In this document: positions 53,460 through 62,407 of the stretch, piece by piece
Numbering within the stretch: the first letter of the stretch is position 1
How the letters are laid out: every line of letters begins with the position of its first letter
Source of the DNA: an uncultured Mucilaginibacter sp.
Lineage (GTDB): Bacteria > Bacteroidota > Bacteroidia > Sphingobacteriales > Sphingobacteriaceae
Length of the DNA: 64,000 bases
NCBI RefSeq assembly: GCF_913773635.1
Contig: NZ_CAJYGQ010000013.1
Coordinates: 62,001-126,000, forward strand
Direction of reading: 5' to 3'
Translations under genes and position numbers: made by a program
The notes under the pieces: model-generated
Database searches by the model: none
The model's input: the letters and a program-made list of their open reading frames with translations, nothing else
What the model was told of the DNA's origin: nothing

Positions 53460-54056
53460 ATGCCAACAATTTTCAGCAAAATTACCGAAGGCTTCAGCCT
53501 TAGCTCAGCCTCGCCCGTAACATCAGGTATTGAGGATGTTATATACATATTTAACGAGGATGATATAACAATTCAATACAGTACAACTAATCCGTTAACA
53601 ATTGATAAACTTACGCCTGTAAACGGTGGAAAACTATACAAGTTTCAGGGTACCAATAACAGTTTCAATGCCATGTCTAAACTGGCAAAAACGCAGGTTG
53701 GACCACGCTACACCGAAGAGATTGATTTCAATATTGCAGGTCTGTCGGTTGAAATTAAAGCACAACTGCGTGCCATGGGCTATGGCCGTGTAAAGGCCGT
53801 AGTTATTAATAACTACAGAGACAGCAATTCGGCAGTAGAATTATTTGGTGCCGTAAACGGCCTCATCCTTACCGAAGCTGAACGCAATGCTGCTGATGAG
53901 GGCATGGAAGGTGGATACAAACTAAAATTAACTAATCCCGAAAAGTTGCGCGAGCCTTATCCACCACGCGCCGTAGTAATTGCGCCTCTATCAGGCACAG
54001 CCAGTTATGCAAGCACCATAACTGCTTTAAATGAATTAACTGAAGACACTGAGTAA
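53460..54056 (+). CDS. Phage structural protein, possibly major tail tube
   Basis: 198 residues, beta-rich: MPTIFSKITEGFSLSSASPV..., SVEIKAQLRAMGYGRVKAVV and a late EGGYKLKLTNPEKLREPYPPRAVVI segment. No signal or enzyme motif. Size and beta content would fit a tail tube or head decoration protein; I cannot decide which. Confidence 0.5.
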   Translation: MPTIFSKITEGFSLSSASPVTSGIEDVIYIFNEDDITIQYSTTNPLTIDKLTPVNGGKLYKFQGTNNSFNAMSKLAKTQVGPRYTEEIDFNIAGLSVEIKAQLRAMGYGRVKAVVINNYRDSNSAVELFGAVNGLILTEAERNAADEGMEGGYKLKLTNPEKLREPYPPRAVVIAPLSGTASYASTITALNELTEDTE

Positions 54057-54059
54057 TTA

Positions 54060-54133
54060 GTTGCAGGTTGCGTGTTGCAGGCTGTAAGCTATCCTTAAGC
54101 ATTTGTACAAACTGCCTGCACACAACCTGCAAC
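54060..54133. repeat. Inverted repeat of a GTTGCAGGTTG-type sequence
   Basis: GTTGCAGGTTG at 54060-54070 followed by TTGCAGGC near 54075-54082 pairs with GCCTGCA and CAACCTGCAAC (54114-54133). The two arms are separated by about 30 nt. CAACCTGCAAC-like runs look like a host intergenic repeat carried into the cassette. Confidence 0.55.
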
Positions 54134-54157
54134 TCACAACCTACAACTTAAATTTTA

Positions 54158-55435
54158 ATGAAATCCTATTTACCACAAATAGAACGGAGAATAAGAGTAC
54201 GACCTAATCAAACTTTTGGCATACTTAATTATGATGTAGATAACGCCTACCCGCAACGTATGCTCGAACTGGTTGCAGCATCGCCAACAGCTAAAGACTG
54301 CTGGAATAAGCGTGCAAAATTTATAGGAGGAAACGGTTTTGAAGACAAAGAGCTTGGCAAACGAGTTGTGAATACTAAAGGGCTTACCCTTACCAAATTA
54401 CTTAAAGCTGTAGCTACCGACAAAGCCTTATTTAATGGATTTGGTATTCATGTAAATTATAATGCCAATTACCAAATAGCATCAGCCCATTACGTGAAGT
54501 TTGAAGACATACGCATAGGCGATACAGACAATGCTGATACAGCCGGGAAATATGCTATTTACAATGATTGGGGCCGCAAAAGCTGGAAGCATATTATGCG
54601 CTCAAAAATCACATTCATTGATCAGTATAACCCGGATCCAGATGTGATCGATAGACAAATATTAAAGGCAGGTGGCTGGGAATACTATTGTGGCCAGCTT
54701 TATTACTTCAATCCAGAAGTTGATGATTATCCATTGATTGAGGCGGACAGTGTTTGGGAGGATTTCGAAACTGAAGCCGGTATCAAAACCTTCAACAATC
54801 GCGAAGTTACAACTGGCTTTCTGCCATCGACAATGCTTTTTATGCAATCGCGACGCGAAGAAGCGGACAACAATTCTCCGGATGCAGCTATCAGAAATAC
54901 GCCGTCGCAATTTGAAAAAGATTTAGGAAGCTTTCAGGGCACAAAAAGTGCCCAAAAAATCATTGTAATTGAATACGAGGATGAAGCCTCAAAGCCGGAT
55001 TTTAAACCTTACGCTATTCAAAACAACGATAAGCTGTTTGAAACGACAGAACGATCGGTAGAGGCTCGTATCATCAAAGGATTTTCAGTACCTAAAGAAC
55101 TTATCAACGCAGAAAAGGCATCGGGATTGAGCAACGGAGGTGAGAAGAAAGAAGCTATACGTGAGTTTAATGATAACACAGCTCCGGACAGGCAGGAACT
55201 GAGTGAAATATTCTCTGAGCTATTCGGCAACTTTCATCAGCAGCTTAATGTATCCGGAAATTGGAACATTTTACCTGTACCTGGCAACGTTGCTGACGAT
55301 AGTGCGGGTATGAAGTCAGGAAGTAGCATCAATCAAATTTTAATGTCTTCGTTACCTGAGGAAAACAAGATTGCCATTTTAACATATGCTTACGGCTTTA
55401 AACAAGCCGAGGCAACGGCAATGGTTACGCAATAA
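54158..55435 (+). CDS. Probable phage portal protein
   Basis: 425 residues. MKSYLPQIERRIRVRPNQTFGILNYDVDNAYPQRMLELVAASPTAKDCWNKRAKFIGGNGF is typical for small portal proteins of the HK97 gp3 type: an N-terminal stem, then the KAVATDKALFNGFGIHVNYN core, a wing, and a helical C-terminal FSVPKELINAEKASGLSNGGEKKEAIREF clip region. It lies after the capsid gene; in most siphoviruses it precedes it, so either the order is shuffled or the function is different. Confidence 0.6.
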   Translation: MKSYLPQIERRIRVRPNQTFGILNYDVDNAYPQRMLELVAASPTAKDCWNKRAKFIGGNGFEDKELGKRVVNTKGLTLTKLLKAVATDKALFNGFGIHVNYNANYQIASAHYVKFEDIRIGDTDNADTAGKYAIYNDWGRKSWKHIMRSKITFIDQYNPDPDVIDRQILKAGGWEYYCGQLYYFNPEVDDYPLIEADSVWEDFETEAGIKTFNNREVTTGFLPSTMLFMQSRREEADNNSPDAAIRNTPSQFEKDLGSFQGTKSAQKIIVIEYEDEASKPDFKPYAIQNNDKLFETTERSVEARIIKGFSVPKELINAEKASGLSNGGEKKEAIREFNDNTAPDRQELSEIFSELFGNFHQQLNVSGNWNILPVPGNVADDSAGMKSGSSINQILMSSLPEENKIAILTYAYGFKQAEATAMVTQ

Positions 55436-55469
55436 CCTGCCTCTTTCATCAACTTTAAACATTTTCATC

Positions 55470-56090
55470 ATGACTTCCTTGCTTATTACCGCTGAGACCT
55501 TTCAGCAATTTGAGGATATCTCTATAAATATAAAGCCAGAACGCCTTACAGTTTTTATAAGAAAAGCCCAGGAACTTGACCTGAAACCGTTTTTAGGTTA
55601 TCCTCTATATTATCAATTGCTAAAATATTTTGATACAGATGGGTTAATTAAAAACGATGCACCTCAGGTTTACAAAAAGCTTTTTAACGGAGGCGAATAT
55701 ACTGATGGTTACGGCAATTTAATTGCTTATGAGGGCATTGCACCAACGTTGGTGTACTTCACCTTTGCCCGCTTTATTGAAGGCAATGGAGTTCACTACA
55801 CTGCAACCGGCCCTGTCATTAAACAATATGACAACGCGCAGCCGGTAAACACTCAAGACCAGATAAAGTTGGTTCAACAGCAACGTAGTGTTGCCAATGC
55901 TCATGCCAATGAAGTGGAGAAATTTTTAATAGACAATCAAATTGATTATCCCCTATGGCGCTACAACGAAAAAAATAAAAGCTCTAGGCAATCTGGTCCG
56001 AGGATACGCGGCGTTGACCACACCAGCTATAATGCCCCAACAGGCGTACCTGAGATTGATAATTATTTTGCTTACGATAGTTTATTTTAA
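55470..56090 (+). CDS. Head-tail connector-like protein
   Basis: 206 residues from the ATG at 55470 (MTSLLITAETFQQFEDISINI). The helical ERLTVFIRKAQELDLKPFLGYPLYYQLL segment resembles Bacteroidota phage connector proteins (DUF6712-like). The C-terminus is basic and polar. It follows the probable portal and precedes the fibre genes; stop and next ATG are 2 nt apart. Confidence 0.55.
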   Translation: MTSLLITAETFQQFEDISINIKPERLTVFIRKAQELDLKPFLGYPLYYQLLKYFDTDGLIKNDAPQVYKKLFNGGEYTDGYGNLIAYEGIAPTLVYFTFARFIEGNGVHYTATGPVIKQYDNAQPVNTQDQIKLVQQQRSVANAHANEVEKFLIDNQIDYPLWRYNEKNKSSRQSGPRIRGVDHTSYNAPTGVPEIDNYFAYDSLF

Positions 56091-56092
56091 AA

Positions 56093-57595
56093 ATGCCAGA
56101 TAAAAAACTTAGCGAGCTTGAGCTTACTCAACAAATAACTGGCGACGACACCAGCATATTAGTTAAAGGCGATACAGACTATCAATACGCATTCTCAAGT
56201 CTTCTCTCTTACATCGCGTCAAATATACAAACCGGCAATACTATTACTTTTGTAAACGCGCTACCTCAAAACAATGTGGGTAAAAACCAGGATGTGTCTT
56301 TAAATATAGCTGACGGCACATTTTACCAAAAGCGAAATGGTACGTGGGTCACTGCGTATACTTTCACCGCAAATCAGCCATCTGGTGGACAAGTTTTATT
56401 TGGTGACTCAACCCCGTTGAATAATACAGGTAGTATTAATGATACCTACATTAACACTAGTACAGGAGAATTCTACGATAAACAAGCCGATGGTTGGCGT
56501 AAGGCGTTCTCTATGCTTAATGGCCCCCCCGGTGGGCCCGGGCCAAGAGGAGAGCAAGGAATTCCGGGTATAAACGGAAAATCTATACTACACGGAACCA
56601 TAAACCCAATGAATCAATCGGTTGGTTCTGACGGAGATTTTTATATTAATTCATTTAGCTGGACGATATTTGGCCCAAAAACAAACGGAGACTGGGGAAT
56701 TGGAAAAAGCATGACCCAGGAAATTGAAGGCTTGGGCAATCTATCCTCATTAAATACTTCTCAAAAAAATGATTTAGTTTCAGCAATCAATGAGATTTTT
56801 TCACAGAGAGGATTACAGTCTTCTGATATCGGATCAGGCTTAACGATAGTTAACAACAAGCTAACCCTTGATCTCGAAAGTAAATCCTTAGTAAGTCCCA
56901 GTATAAGTGCGCAATGGAAGCTTTGGAAAAATGACGGCTTGACCTCATACTCTACACCAACTTCAAACTCAAAAGCGTTGGTTGTTGATAAGGGCGTTAA
57001 AGCAGACTTGGTTGCCACATACAGTTATCCAGTACCAAATGCATCGCAAGCCAAACCACTGTCTGCCGAAAGCTCAACATTTGGAAATGAACTCCCTTTA
57101 GCTGGTGAGACATCAAGGGCTCTGGCCGTTTCCTCTATCAGTACAAACCGTACCGATATGATAGTGTTACGTAAACCCAAAAGTGGATTAATAGTATCTG
57201 GTTCACAAGTTATACTAGCGCGTGGAGATGACAGCACTTCCGACAACTGTACTATTAGTTTTAAAGGCAGAGGAGTTCTTTTCTATTCGACAAAAGAGAC
57301 ACTAACTGCCGCTGATATTGAATCAGAGTACAATAAGGGCACATTTCAAGATGGGCGCTCACGCACTTTCAATTCAGTAAATTCTGGACCAGGTGAATAC
57401 GTCTACTATGTTTATGACAGCGCGTTTGGCCAATTCACGTCTGTGGTTTATAATGATGCAGAAGCGTACTTTACGGCATTTAGATTTCTATCACAAGTAA
57501 CTATAGTCAATAACGCTGGCATCAACCAAAATGTCATAGTTGCCCGCTCTAATGCTACAAACGCATTTACTAACTCTAAACTTTCATTTTTATAA
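56093..57595 (+). CDS. Tail fibre with a short collagen-like segment
   Basis: 500 residues. A conserved N-terminal (MPDKKLSELELTQQITGDDTSILVKGD...) probably docks onto the virion. Residues about 144-160 form collagen-like triplets (GPPGGPGPRGEQGIPGING), followed by beta-rich repeats typical of trimeric fibres. Its stop overlaps the start of the next gene by one base (TAATG). Confidence 0.7.
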   Translation: MPDKKLSELELTQQITGDDTSILVKGDTDYQYAFSSLLSYIASNIQTGNTITFVNALPQNNVGKNQDVSLNIADGTFYQKRNGTWVTAYTFTANQPSGGQVLFGDSTPLNNTGSINDTYINTSTGEFYDKQADGWRKAFSMLNGPPGGPGPRGEQGIPGINGKSILHGTINPMNQSVGSDGDFYINSFSWTIFGPKTNGDWGIGKSMTQEIEGLGNLSSLNTSQKNDLVSAINEIFSQRGLQSSDIGSGLTIVNNKLTLDLESKSLVSPSISAQWKLWKNDGLTSYSTPTSNSKALVVDKGVKADLVATYSYPVPNASQAKPLSAESSTFGNELPLAGETSRALAVSSISTNRTDMIVLRKPKSGLIVSGSQVILARGDDSTSDNCTISFKGRGVLFYSTKETLTAADIESEYNKGTFQDGRSRTFNSVNSGPGEYVYYVYDSAFGQFTSVVYNDAEAYFTAFRFLSQVTIVNNAGINQNVIVARSNATNAFTNSKLSFL

Positions 57596-58602
57596 TGTTA
57601 TACGCAGGAGACGAACGTAAACACAACAACCCTAATTTAGCATATGTAGATGCTGAATCTGTAAGGGGCGGCAACAGGGTGACTGCCAACTTAAGCACGC
57701 TATTGTCGGATTTTACAAACAAGTTAGATCAACTAAAAGAACATGTAACACGGGTGTACGTCAGAAGCGAAGACAAAGACTATCGCTTAAAGAACAAAGC
57801 GAGAATTAATGATCTCATGGACGGCTGGGCGGTGGTTAATGCAGTTTCAGACGTGTCGGACAAAGAAGATAAAATTAATAAGGTTCAAACTGTATCTTCT
57901 TTGACTCAGGCAACACCAACAAATTACCCTTCAGAAAGAGCTGTACGTTTACTTCACGATCAGGAAATTGCTGATAGAAATAGCGCGATTAGTAATGCTA
58001 TAAATTCAATTAAAGACGATGTGAATCCGCAATTTGACACCCTGAAAAAAATTGCCGATGCATTCGTTGGAAGTCCAGTTCAAAAGAGCTTTTCAAGCTT
58101 AACTGAAAGAAATGCTTTTAACGTTTCAAGATTACCGTTTCAGGCGTTTGTAACTAATGACGGAGACGGAAAATGGGCATTGTACCAAGCGATTTCTACC
58201 GGTTCTAGTGCCACTTACGTAAAAATATCAGATCCAGACTTGCTGAATACGGCTCTAAGCGATCAGCAAATAAAAGCTGCCTATGAGAGGAATTTGGACA
58301 CTAATGTATTTACAAATGCAGATAAAGAAAAACTTTCTGGTGTCACTAAAGACTTTACACTGAGCTTTCCACAACCAGTTCGCTTCTACAAAGATTATTT
58401 TCAAAATGATGTAGTGATATCGGAAGCTATAGGCGATGGTGTAAACTTGTTGCGCTACAGCACGGATGGTGGAAAAGTTTTCGAACAAATTACTTTACCA
58501 TTTAGTGGATCTCTAAAAATCCGAGCCGGATGGATAATATGGCGGATAGATTTTCCCAACACAACGGTCGCATTAGCTGCCGTAAACATTAAACTTTTAT
58601 AA
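57595..58602 (+). CDS. Phage fibre-associated protein
   Basis: 335 residues, starts with MLYAGDERKHNNPNLAYVDAESVRGGNRVTAN. Helical N-terminus (LLSDFTNKLDQLKEH...) and beta-rich C-terminal part. No domain recognised. Overlap with the preceding fibre gene and abutment to the next one (stop at 58600-58602, ATG 58603) make it part of the host-recognition module. Confidence 0.55.
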   Translation: MLYAGDERKHNNPNLAYVDAESVRGGNRVTANLSTLLSDFTNKLDQLKEHVTRVYVRSEDKDYRLKNKARINDLMDGWAVVNAVSDVSDKEDKINKVQTVSSLTQATPTNYPSERAVRLLHDQEIADRNSAISNAINSIKDDVNPQFDTLKKIADAFVGSPVQKSFSSLTERNAFNVSRLPFQAFVTNDGDGKWALYQAISTGSSATYVKISDPDLLNTALSDQQIKAAYERNLDTNVFTNADKEKLSGVTKDFTLSFPQPVRFYKDYFQNDVVISEAIGDGVNLLRYSTDGGKVFEQITLPFSGSLKIRAGWIIWRIDFPNTTVALAAVNIKLL

Positions 58603-59970
58603 ATGGAACATAATTTTAGAGTCAACCCAGGAGGTGCCGGCGTTATAAACTTCTACGTAAGTAAAGCTGGAAATGATAATAATGACGGCTTTACACCTGA
58701 TAAACCAAAGCAAACGCTTTTAGGTGTTAGAAATGCTATAACCAACCTGGCTAACGCAGCTCCTGTAAGAATAATCATAGGAACAGGAACCTACGAGGAA
58801 GGTTGGGCGGGAAGCACAAAAGTCTTGGACGGCTCCAGTATGATAGGTGATGGAAACGTTGTTATAAAGGGATCGGGTACAACTACTTTTAGTTTTAATG
58901 CTAACGCTGGATTAATGAGCGTTAGTAATATTTTGATTCGAGATATGGGAACTGTGAATTTACGTGGAAACGTTTCAGAATGTACCTTCTTTACGTGTAA
59001 TCAAATTATACAATCTGCAACAAGCTCCGTATTAAGATCCAAGTTTATAAGTATAAACAGCATAAGTGCAGTATTACAGTTTTTATCTTCCATATTTATA
59101 GACGTTCCATTAAGTGGGCAAAATACATACTTTACAAGTTGTTATTTTAATTCAAATACTGATATAACCCTTGCAAATCTAGCAACTATTCAACCATCAA
59201 ACCTATCTTACTGCAATGTAATGGGGCGTATTAGAGTTACACCATCAGGGCAATGGATGAGCTTAGATACATTTAGACAGACTTACCCAGATTACTTTCA
59301 ATCTTCATTCAATAAGGCACCGGGATTTAATAATCCATCAGCGTTGGATTTTACTCTCAATGATGAAAGCCCACATATTGGTGCTGCCAGCGATGGTATC
59401 AACAACATTGGTGGAACATTATATGCAAAATCGTTAAGTTCCAAAGTCGCGCCTGAATGGCTTAATGGGAGCATAAGCATGTCTGATGGCGCTCCGGATT
59501 TAATCATAAACGGCACAGATCTAGCTCTTGCTTCGGGTAAGAAAACCGGCAGCATCACCTCGACACCAATTATGGTCAGCTCCAATGTGGTACAAATTCA
59601 AAACATTAATTATAATGGCTTCTTCCTTTTTAATAAAAGTGTACCTCCAGAACAGCCATCCAATAAAAATGTACCTGACTCATCTTTGAAATCAACTGAT
59701 AATTCTAATGCATCTGGCAATCCTGACCGCTTAAGCTATGAGATGCGTTGGACGGACAATCCAGCAATGCCATCAGTAAGCTCCGACTGGACCTCTACGC
59801 CTTTGGTTTCTCCAGGTGAGTATTTAAGTTTCGAGTGGAATACAAAACCTTTTTATGATAATCTTGGGATCGGAAACGGTAGTCACTTGTTTAATAGTAA
59901 CGGTAACACGGCGCCGGTAAATGCGATCTGGATCCAGTTGCGGGTAACTTTATCAAATAGATATGAATAG
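58603..59970 (+). CDS. Tail-spike-like protein with right-handed beta-helix start
   Basis: 455 residues. INFYVSKAGNDNNDGFTPDKPKQTLLGVRNAI at about residues 15-46 is a DUF1565/pectate-lyase-like start, followed by regular GNV/GDG beta-helix turns. Proteins of this kind bind or degrade surface polysaccharides. No catalytic acid pair can be pointed to with confidence. It overlaps the next gene by 8 nt. Confidence 0.65.
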   Translation: MEHNFRVNPGGAGVINFYVSKAGNDNNDGFTPDKPKQTLLGVRNAITNLANAAPVRIIIGTGTYEEGWAGSTKVLDGSSMIGDGNVVIKGSGTTTFSFNANAGLMSVSNILIRDMGTVNLRGNVSECTFFTCNQIIQSATSSVLRSKFISINSISAVLQFLSSIFIDVPLSGQNTYFTSCYFNSNTDITLANLATIQPSNLSYCNVMGRIRVTPSGQWMSLDTFRQTYPDYFQSSFNKAPGFNNPSALDFTLNDESPHIGAASDGINNIGGTLYAKSLSSKVAPEWLNGSISMSDGAPDLIINGTDLALASGKKTGSITSTPIMVSSNVVQIQNINYNGFFLFNKSVPPEQPSNKNVPDSSLKSTDNSNASGNPDRLSYEMRWTDNPAMPSVSSDWTSTPLVSPGEYLSFEWNTKPFYDNLGIGNGSHLFNSNGNTAPVNAIWIQLRVTLSNRYE

Positions 59971-60157
59971 CGTAAGTATAAGCTCTTCCCGAACGCAAAA
60001 CCTGCAATATAGTTCGGGCTTCAAGGGCATAGCTGTATCAACCGATCGTAAACAGTTTATTGAAAATGCTTTGGGGTTTAAAGGAATTTCAATTGGACTA
60101 AATGACATAAGAGGCAACGCAACCAAAATCATTCATTACAGATTGTACCCAAAATAA
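59963..60157 (+). CDS. Small phage protein after the spike gene
   Basis: 64 residues, MNSVSISSSRTQNLQYSSGFKGIAVSTDRK..., Ser/Gly/Ile-rich. A short internal repeat (SSGFKGIAVSTD / ALGFKGISIGLND) is visible. Overlaps the spike gene by 8 nt; probably a fibre chaperone or minor fibre part. Not recognised. Confidence 0.5.
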   Translation: MNSVSISSSRTQNLQYSSGFKGIAVSTDRKQFIENALGFKGISIGLNDIRGNATKIIHYRLYPK

Positions 60158-60192
60158 CGCCTATCAAATCCACCTTAGGCACTTTAAGTAGT

Positions 60193-60657
60193 ATGTCAAC
60201 AATAAAAGAATTTATCAAAAAAATTAGTCATGAAGTCAAAAAGTCTTGTACAAATACAAAACTTTTCCCTTCACTTATGATCGCCCAAGCAATCTTAGAG
60301 AGTAACGCAGGAAAATCTAAATTGGCAATGCTTCACAATAATTACTTTGGTATAAAATCAACTAAGATGTGGACTGGCAATTCAGTCCATTACTTTACCA
60401 CAGAATATCAAAACGGCATAGCAATCAAAATTAAGCAACCATTTCGCTCCTACCCTTCAATAATAGATGGCTTTGCTGATCGAATAAAGTTTTTACAGGT
60501 TAACAAGAGATATACTATTTACGGAGTTTTCACTTCCGTATCTCCGGAAGAACAAGCCTTAGCATTTTTAAAAGCTGGTTATGCTACGGATCCCAATTAT
60601 GCAAACAAACTTGTGGCTTTAATCAGCAAATATGACCTTAAAAAATTTGACTCATGA
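60193..60657 (+). CDS. Glucosaminidase-domain endolysin
   Basis: 154 residues, single domain of the FlgJ-like N-acetylglucosaminidase family that cuts peptidoglycan glycan strands. The catalytic Glu36 is in the helix AQAILESNAGKSKLA, followed by the family motifs NNYFGIKS and FRSYPSIIDGFADR. No signal peptide, so it needs a holin or another release path. The holin-like gene overlaps its stop by 4 nt (ATGA). Confidence 0.85.
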   Translation: MSTIKEFIKKISHEVKKSCTNTKLFPSLMIAQAILESNAGKSKLAMLHNNYFGIKSTKMWTGNSVHYFTTEYQNGIAIKIKQPFRSYPSIIDGFADRIKFLQVNKRYTIYGVFTSVSPEEQALAFLKAGYATDPNYANKLVALISKYDLKKFDS

Positions 60658-60905
60658 GAGAAAGCGCCAGGTATCTTTACAACTACCTAAATTATAACCC
60701 TCAAATTGGGATAGTGTCAGCTGCAACAAGTTACTTGATTGCAGTTAAAACCTTAATACTTACAGACGAATCGCTCAAGTTGATTGCTTCAATTTCAACT
60801 TGCGCCGGATGTTTCGTTGCATGCTTATCGGCCTTATCTATGCTGATAAGGACGTCAAACTATTTTCTTAAAATTTATCACTCCTTAAAAAATCGAAAAA
60901 CATGA
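60654..60905 (+). CDS. Holin-like small membrane protein
   Basis: 83 residues with two predicted transmembrane helices (about 17-36 and 43-65), a short N-terminus and a basic C-terminal tail (KIYHSLKNRKT). Size, topology and overlap with the lysin gene support a holin role, although no holin family is recognised by sequence. It overlaps the following gene by 4 nt. Confidence 0.6.
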   Translation: MRESARYLYNYLNYNPQIGIVSAATSYLIAVKTLILTDESLKLIASISTCAGCFVACLSALSMLIRTSNYFLKIYHSLKNRKT

Positions 60906-61357
60906 GTTTTACTTCCTGGTTAAAGAAAATTTGGAAACAAATTAAAGCGTTATTTGACCGCATTCCTTCTGAAATCAAATCAGCATTGCATATTGGAGTA
61001 GTTGTTACTGAAAACTTAAAGATTTTTGTTGAGTCACCCATAGCAGATTTGCTAACAGCAGTTATTCCTGGGCATATTGATGACCGTATAAAACAAATTT
61101 TAAGAGAAAAATTGCCAATACTACTCACTCAACTCAAATTAGCTGATACATGTTCCAACAGCGCAAACGCAAATGAAGTTGTAAGTTGTGCAATTGAGCA
61201 GTTAAAATTAATGGATGGAAACCTTAGAAACGCAACATTGCATAATCTATCCGTACTTATCTCACAATTAGCGTCAGACGGTAAGTTAGATTGGAAAGAT
61301 GGAGCATATGTTATGGAATGGTATTACCAGCATGAATTTAAAAGTAAAGTAATTTAA
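60902..61357 (+). CDS. Phage lysis-region hypothetical protein
   Basis: 151 residues, MSFTSWLKKIWKQIKALFDRIPSEIKSAL... amphipathic helical N-terminus, soluble. It closes the cassette; its TAA overlaps the stop of a convergent cupin gene. It may help lysis (for example spanin-like or anti-holin), but this is inference from position only. Confidence 0.5.
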   Translation: MSFTSWLKKIWKQIKALFDRIPSEIKSALHIGVVVTENLKIFVESPIADLLTAVIPGHIDDRIKQILREKLPILLTQLKLADTCSNSANANEVVSCAIEQLKLMDGNLRNATLHNLSVLISQLASDGKLDWKDGAYVMEWYYQHEFKSKVI

Positions 61358-61725
61358 ACATCCGCTAAATTCTCAGAGGTAAAATTAACATTTGTATTCT
61401 CATCAAAAACCACATATGCACGTTGCCAGGGATCGTCACCTAATAATCTCCACTTATGACCGCTTCCTGTCATATCTTGCGCTATTAATATCTCTCCTGG
61501 TTTCAACACAAAAACCTCTTGTTTGAAGGTTGTAAATTCAAGAGTGCCCTTAAGATTTATAACAAACTGAGTTGTCGGTGCGGGATGCCAATCATAAACG
61601 GAACCTGGAGGGGATTCTTGAAATCGAATTGATTCTGCCTTTGTTATAACAGCTTCTGAAACGTTTCCTGGTTCAAAATATGAATGGCTGTCAGCGCCCG
61701 TATAAAGTCTGTAAGCTTTGATCAT
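61354..61725 (-). CDS. Cupin domain-containing protein
   Basis: 123 residues, single beta-barrel. FVINLKGTLEFTTFKQEVFVLKPGEILIAQDMTGSGHKW is a cupin-motif-like core (G-x5-x-PG-x2-x-H spacing), with some His ligands replaced (the first motif lacks the usual HxH). Most likely a host gene just beyond the prophage border. Substrate unknown. Confidence 0.75.
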   Translation of the reverse strand: MIKAYRLYTGADSHSYFEPGNVSEAVITKAESIRFQESPPGSVYDWHPAPTTQFVINLKGTLEFTTFKQEVFVLKPGEILIAQDMTGSGHKWRLLGDDPWQRAYVVFDENTNVNFTSENLADV

Positions 61726-61827
61726 ATCGCAAGTATAATTTTTTAATCACGGTGCTGCAAAAAATCTCGTTTAAATTTATGTATAGAATGGTATTGAACA
61801 AATAGCAGTTGATAATGTTAATAAGTC

Positions 61828-62154
61828 ATGAACAAGGCAGACCAATCATTCAACGAAGAGTTTAAACCTGTTGCACCTCCAGAAAGCTATGATGCTTCTG
61901 CTGAATGGCACGACAAGGTATTATATGCTTTAGCTCAACTTGGGCAAGGTACCGCTCCAGATGTTGCAGCTAAACTGACTGAATATGAACCATCAGAAGC
62001 ACCTCAAACCCTTCATCGTCAGGCTGAGCAAGTTTTAAACGGACTTTTTGATAAAGGCATAATTAAAGGCACAGAACAAGATGGTGAAGTTACATTTTCA
62101 TTAAGTAAAATAACGTCACCTAACACCGGCGGAACAGATCCTGATTTATTATAA
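61828..62154 (+). CDS. Hypothetical protein
   Basis: 108 residues, acidic, soluble. Helical and winged-helix-like (WHDKVLYALAQLGQGTAPDVAAKLTEYEPSEAPQTLHRQAEQVLNGLFDKGIIKG...), which suggests a DNA-binding or partner-binding fold, though no family is recognised. Followed by a perfect hairpin. Confidence 0.6.
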   Translation: MNKADQSFNEEFKPVAPPESYDASAEWHDKVLYALAQLGQGTAPDVAAKLTEYEPSEAPQTLHRQAEQVLNGLFDKGIIKGTEQDGEVTFSLSKITSPNTGGTDPDLL

Positions 62155-62188
62155 TGATGAAGGCGACTATTTTAGTCGCCTTCATCAT
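62154..62188. terminator. 15-bp perfect hairpin after the 108-residue gene
   Basis: ATGATGAAGGCGACT (62154-62168) pairs with its complement (62174-62188) around ATTTT. No T-tract follows, so it may work on both strands or end the leftward tRNA transcript. Confidence 0.65.
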
Positions 62189-62194
62189 GAAATG

Positions 62195-62278
62195 TGCCCA
62201 AGACGAGATTCGAACTCGTACAACCTTACGGATGCCACCCCCTCAAGATGGTGCGTCTACCAATTTCGCCACCTGGGC
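62195..62278 (-). tRNA. tRNA-Leu (anticodon GAG)
   Basis: Cloverleaf on the minus strand: acceptor GCCCAGG/CTTGGGC, TAGACGCAC D-loop side, anticodon stem CCATC/GGTGG with loop TTGAGGG giving GAG at positions 34-36, a long variable arm, and GAGTTCGAATCTC T-arm. CCA is not encoded. Confidence 0.95.
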
Positions 62279-62323
62279 TCATGTGTTTACTAATAGAAAC
62301 TATTAGTTATATAAATTTTGGTG

Positions 62324-62407
62324 TGCCCAGGGAGAGACTCGAACTCTCAAGAGACAATTCTCAACGGCTTCTGAGACCGCAACGTTTACCAATTTCGCCA
62401 CCTGGGC
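62324..62407 (-). tRNA. tRNA-Leu (anticodon CAG)
   Basis: Minus-strand cloverleaf with the same acceptor start GCCCAGG, anticodon stem GCGGT/GCCGT and loop CTCAGAA (CAG), a variable arm, and GAGTTCGAGTCTC T-arm. CCA is not encoded. It lies 45 nt from the other tRNA-Leu, probably on one transcript. Confidence 0.95.

Larger units (their letters stand above)
36168..61357 (+). mobile_element. Prophage-like cassette (25 kb), siphovirus-type structural genes, no integrase seen
   Basis: Contains repressor, terminase, tail, tape measure, prohead protease, capsid, probable portal, connector, fibres, lysin and holin-like genes, nearly all on the plus strand. No integrase, transposase, excisionase, recombinase or replication gene is found in it or within the window. 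The edges are taken from the first and last phage-like genes, because no att direct repeat could be identified. Confidence 0.85.

Noticed and set aside
36145..61352. TAAAAGTAAA present near both cassette ends (about 36147 and 61336) as a possible att core
   Set aside because: Ten AT-rich bases are expected by chance, and the right copy is inside a phage gene. No longer direct repeat was found.
61357..62278. tRNA-Leu as phage attachment site
   Set aside because: Two host-like genes lie between the last phage gene and the tRNA, and no copy of the tRNA 3' end was seen at the left border.
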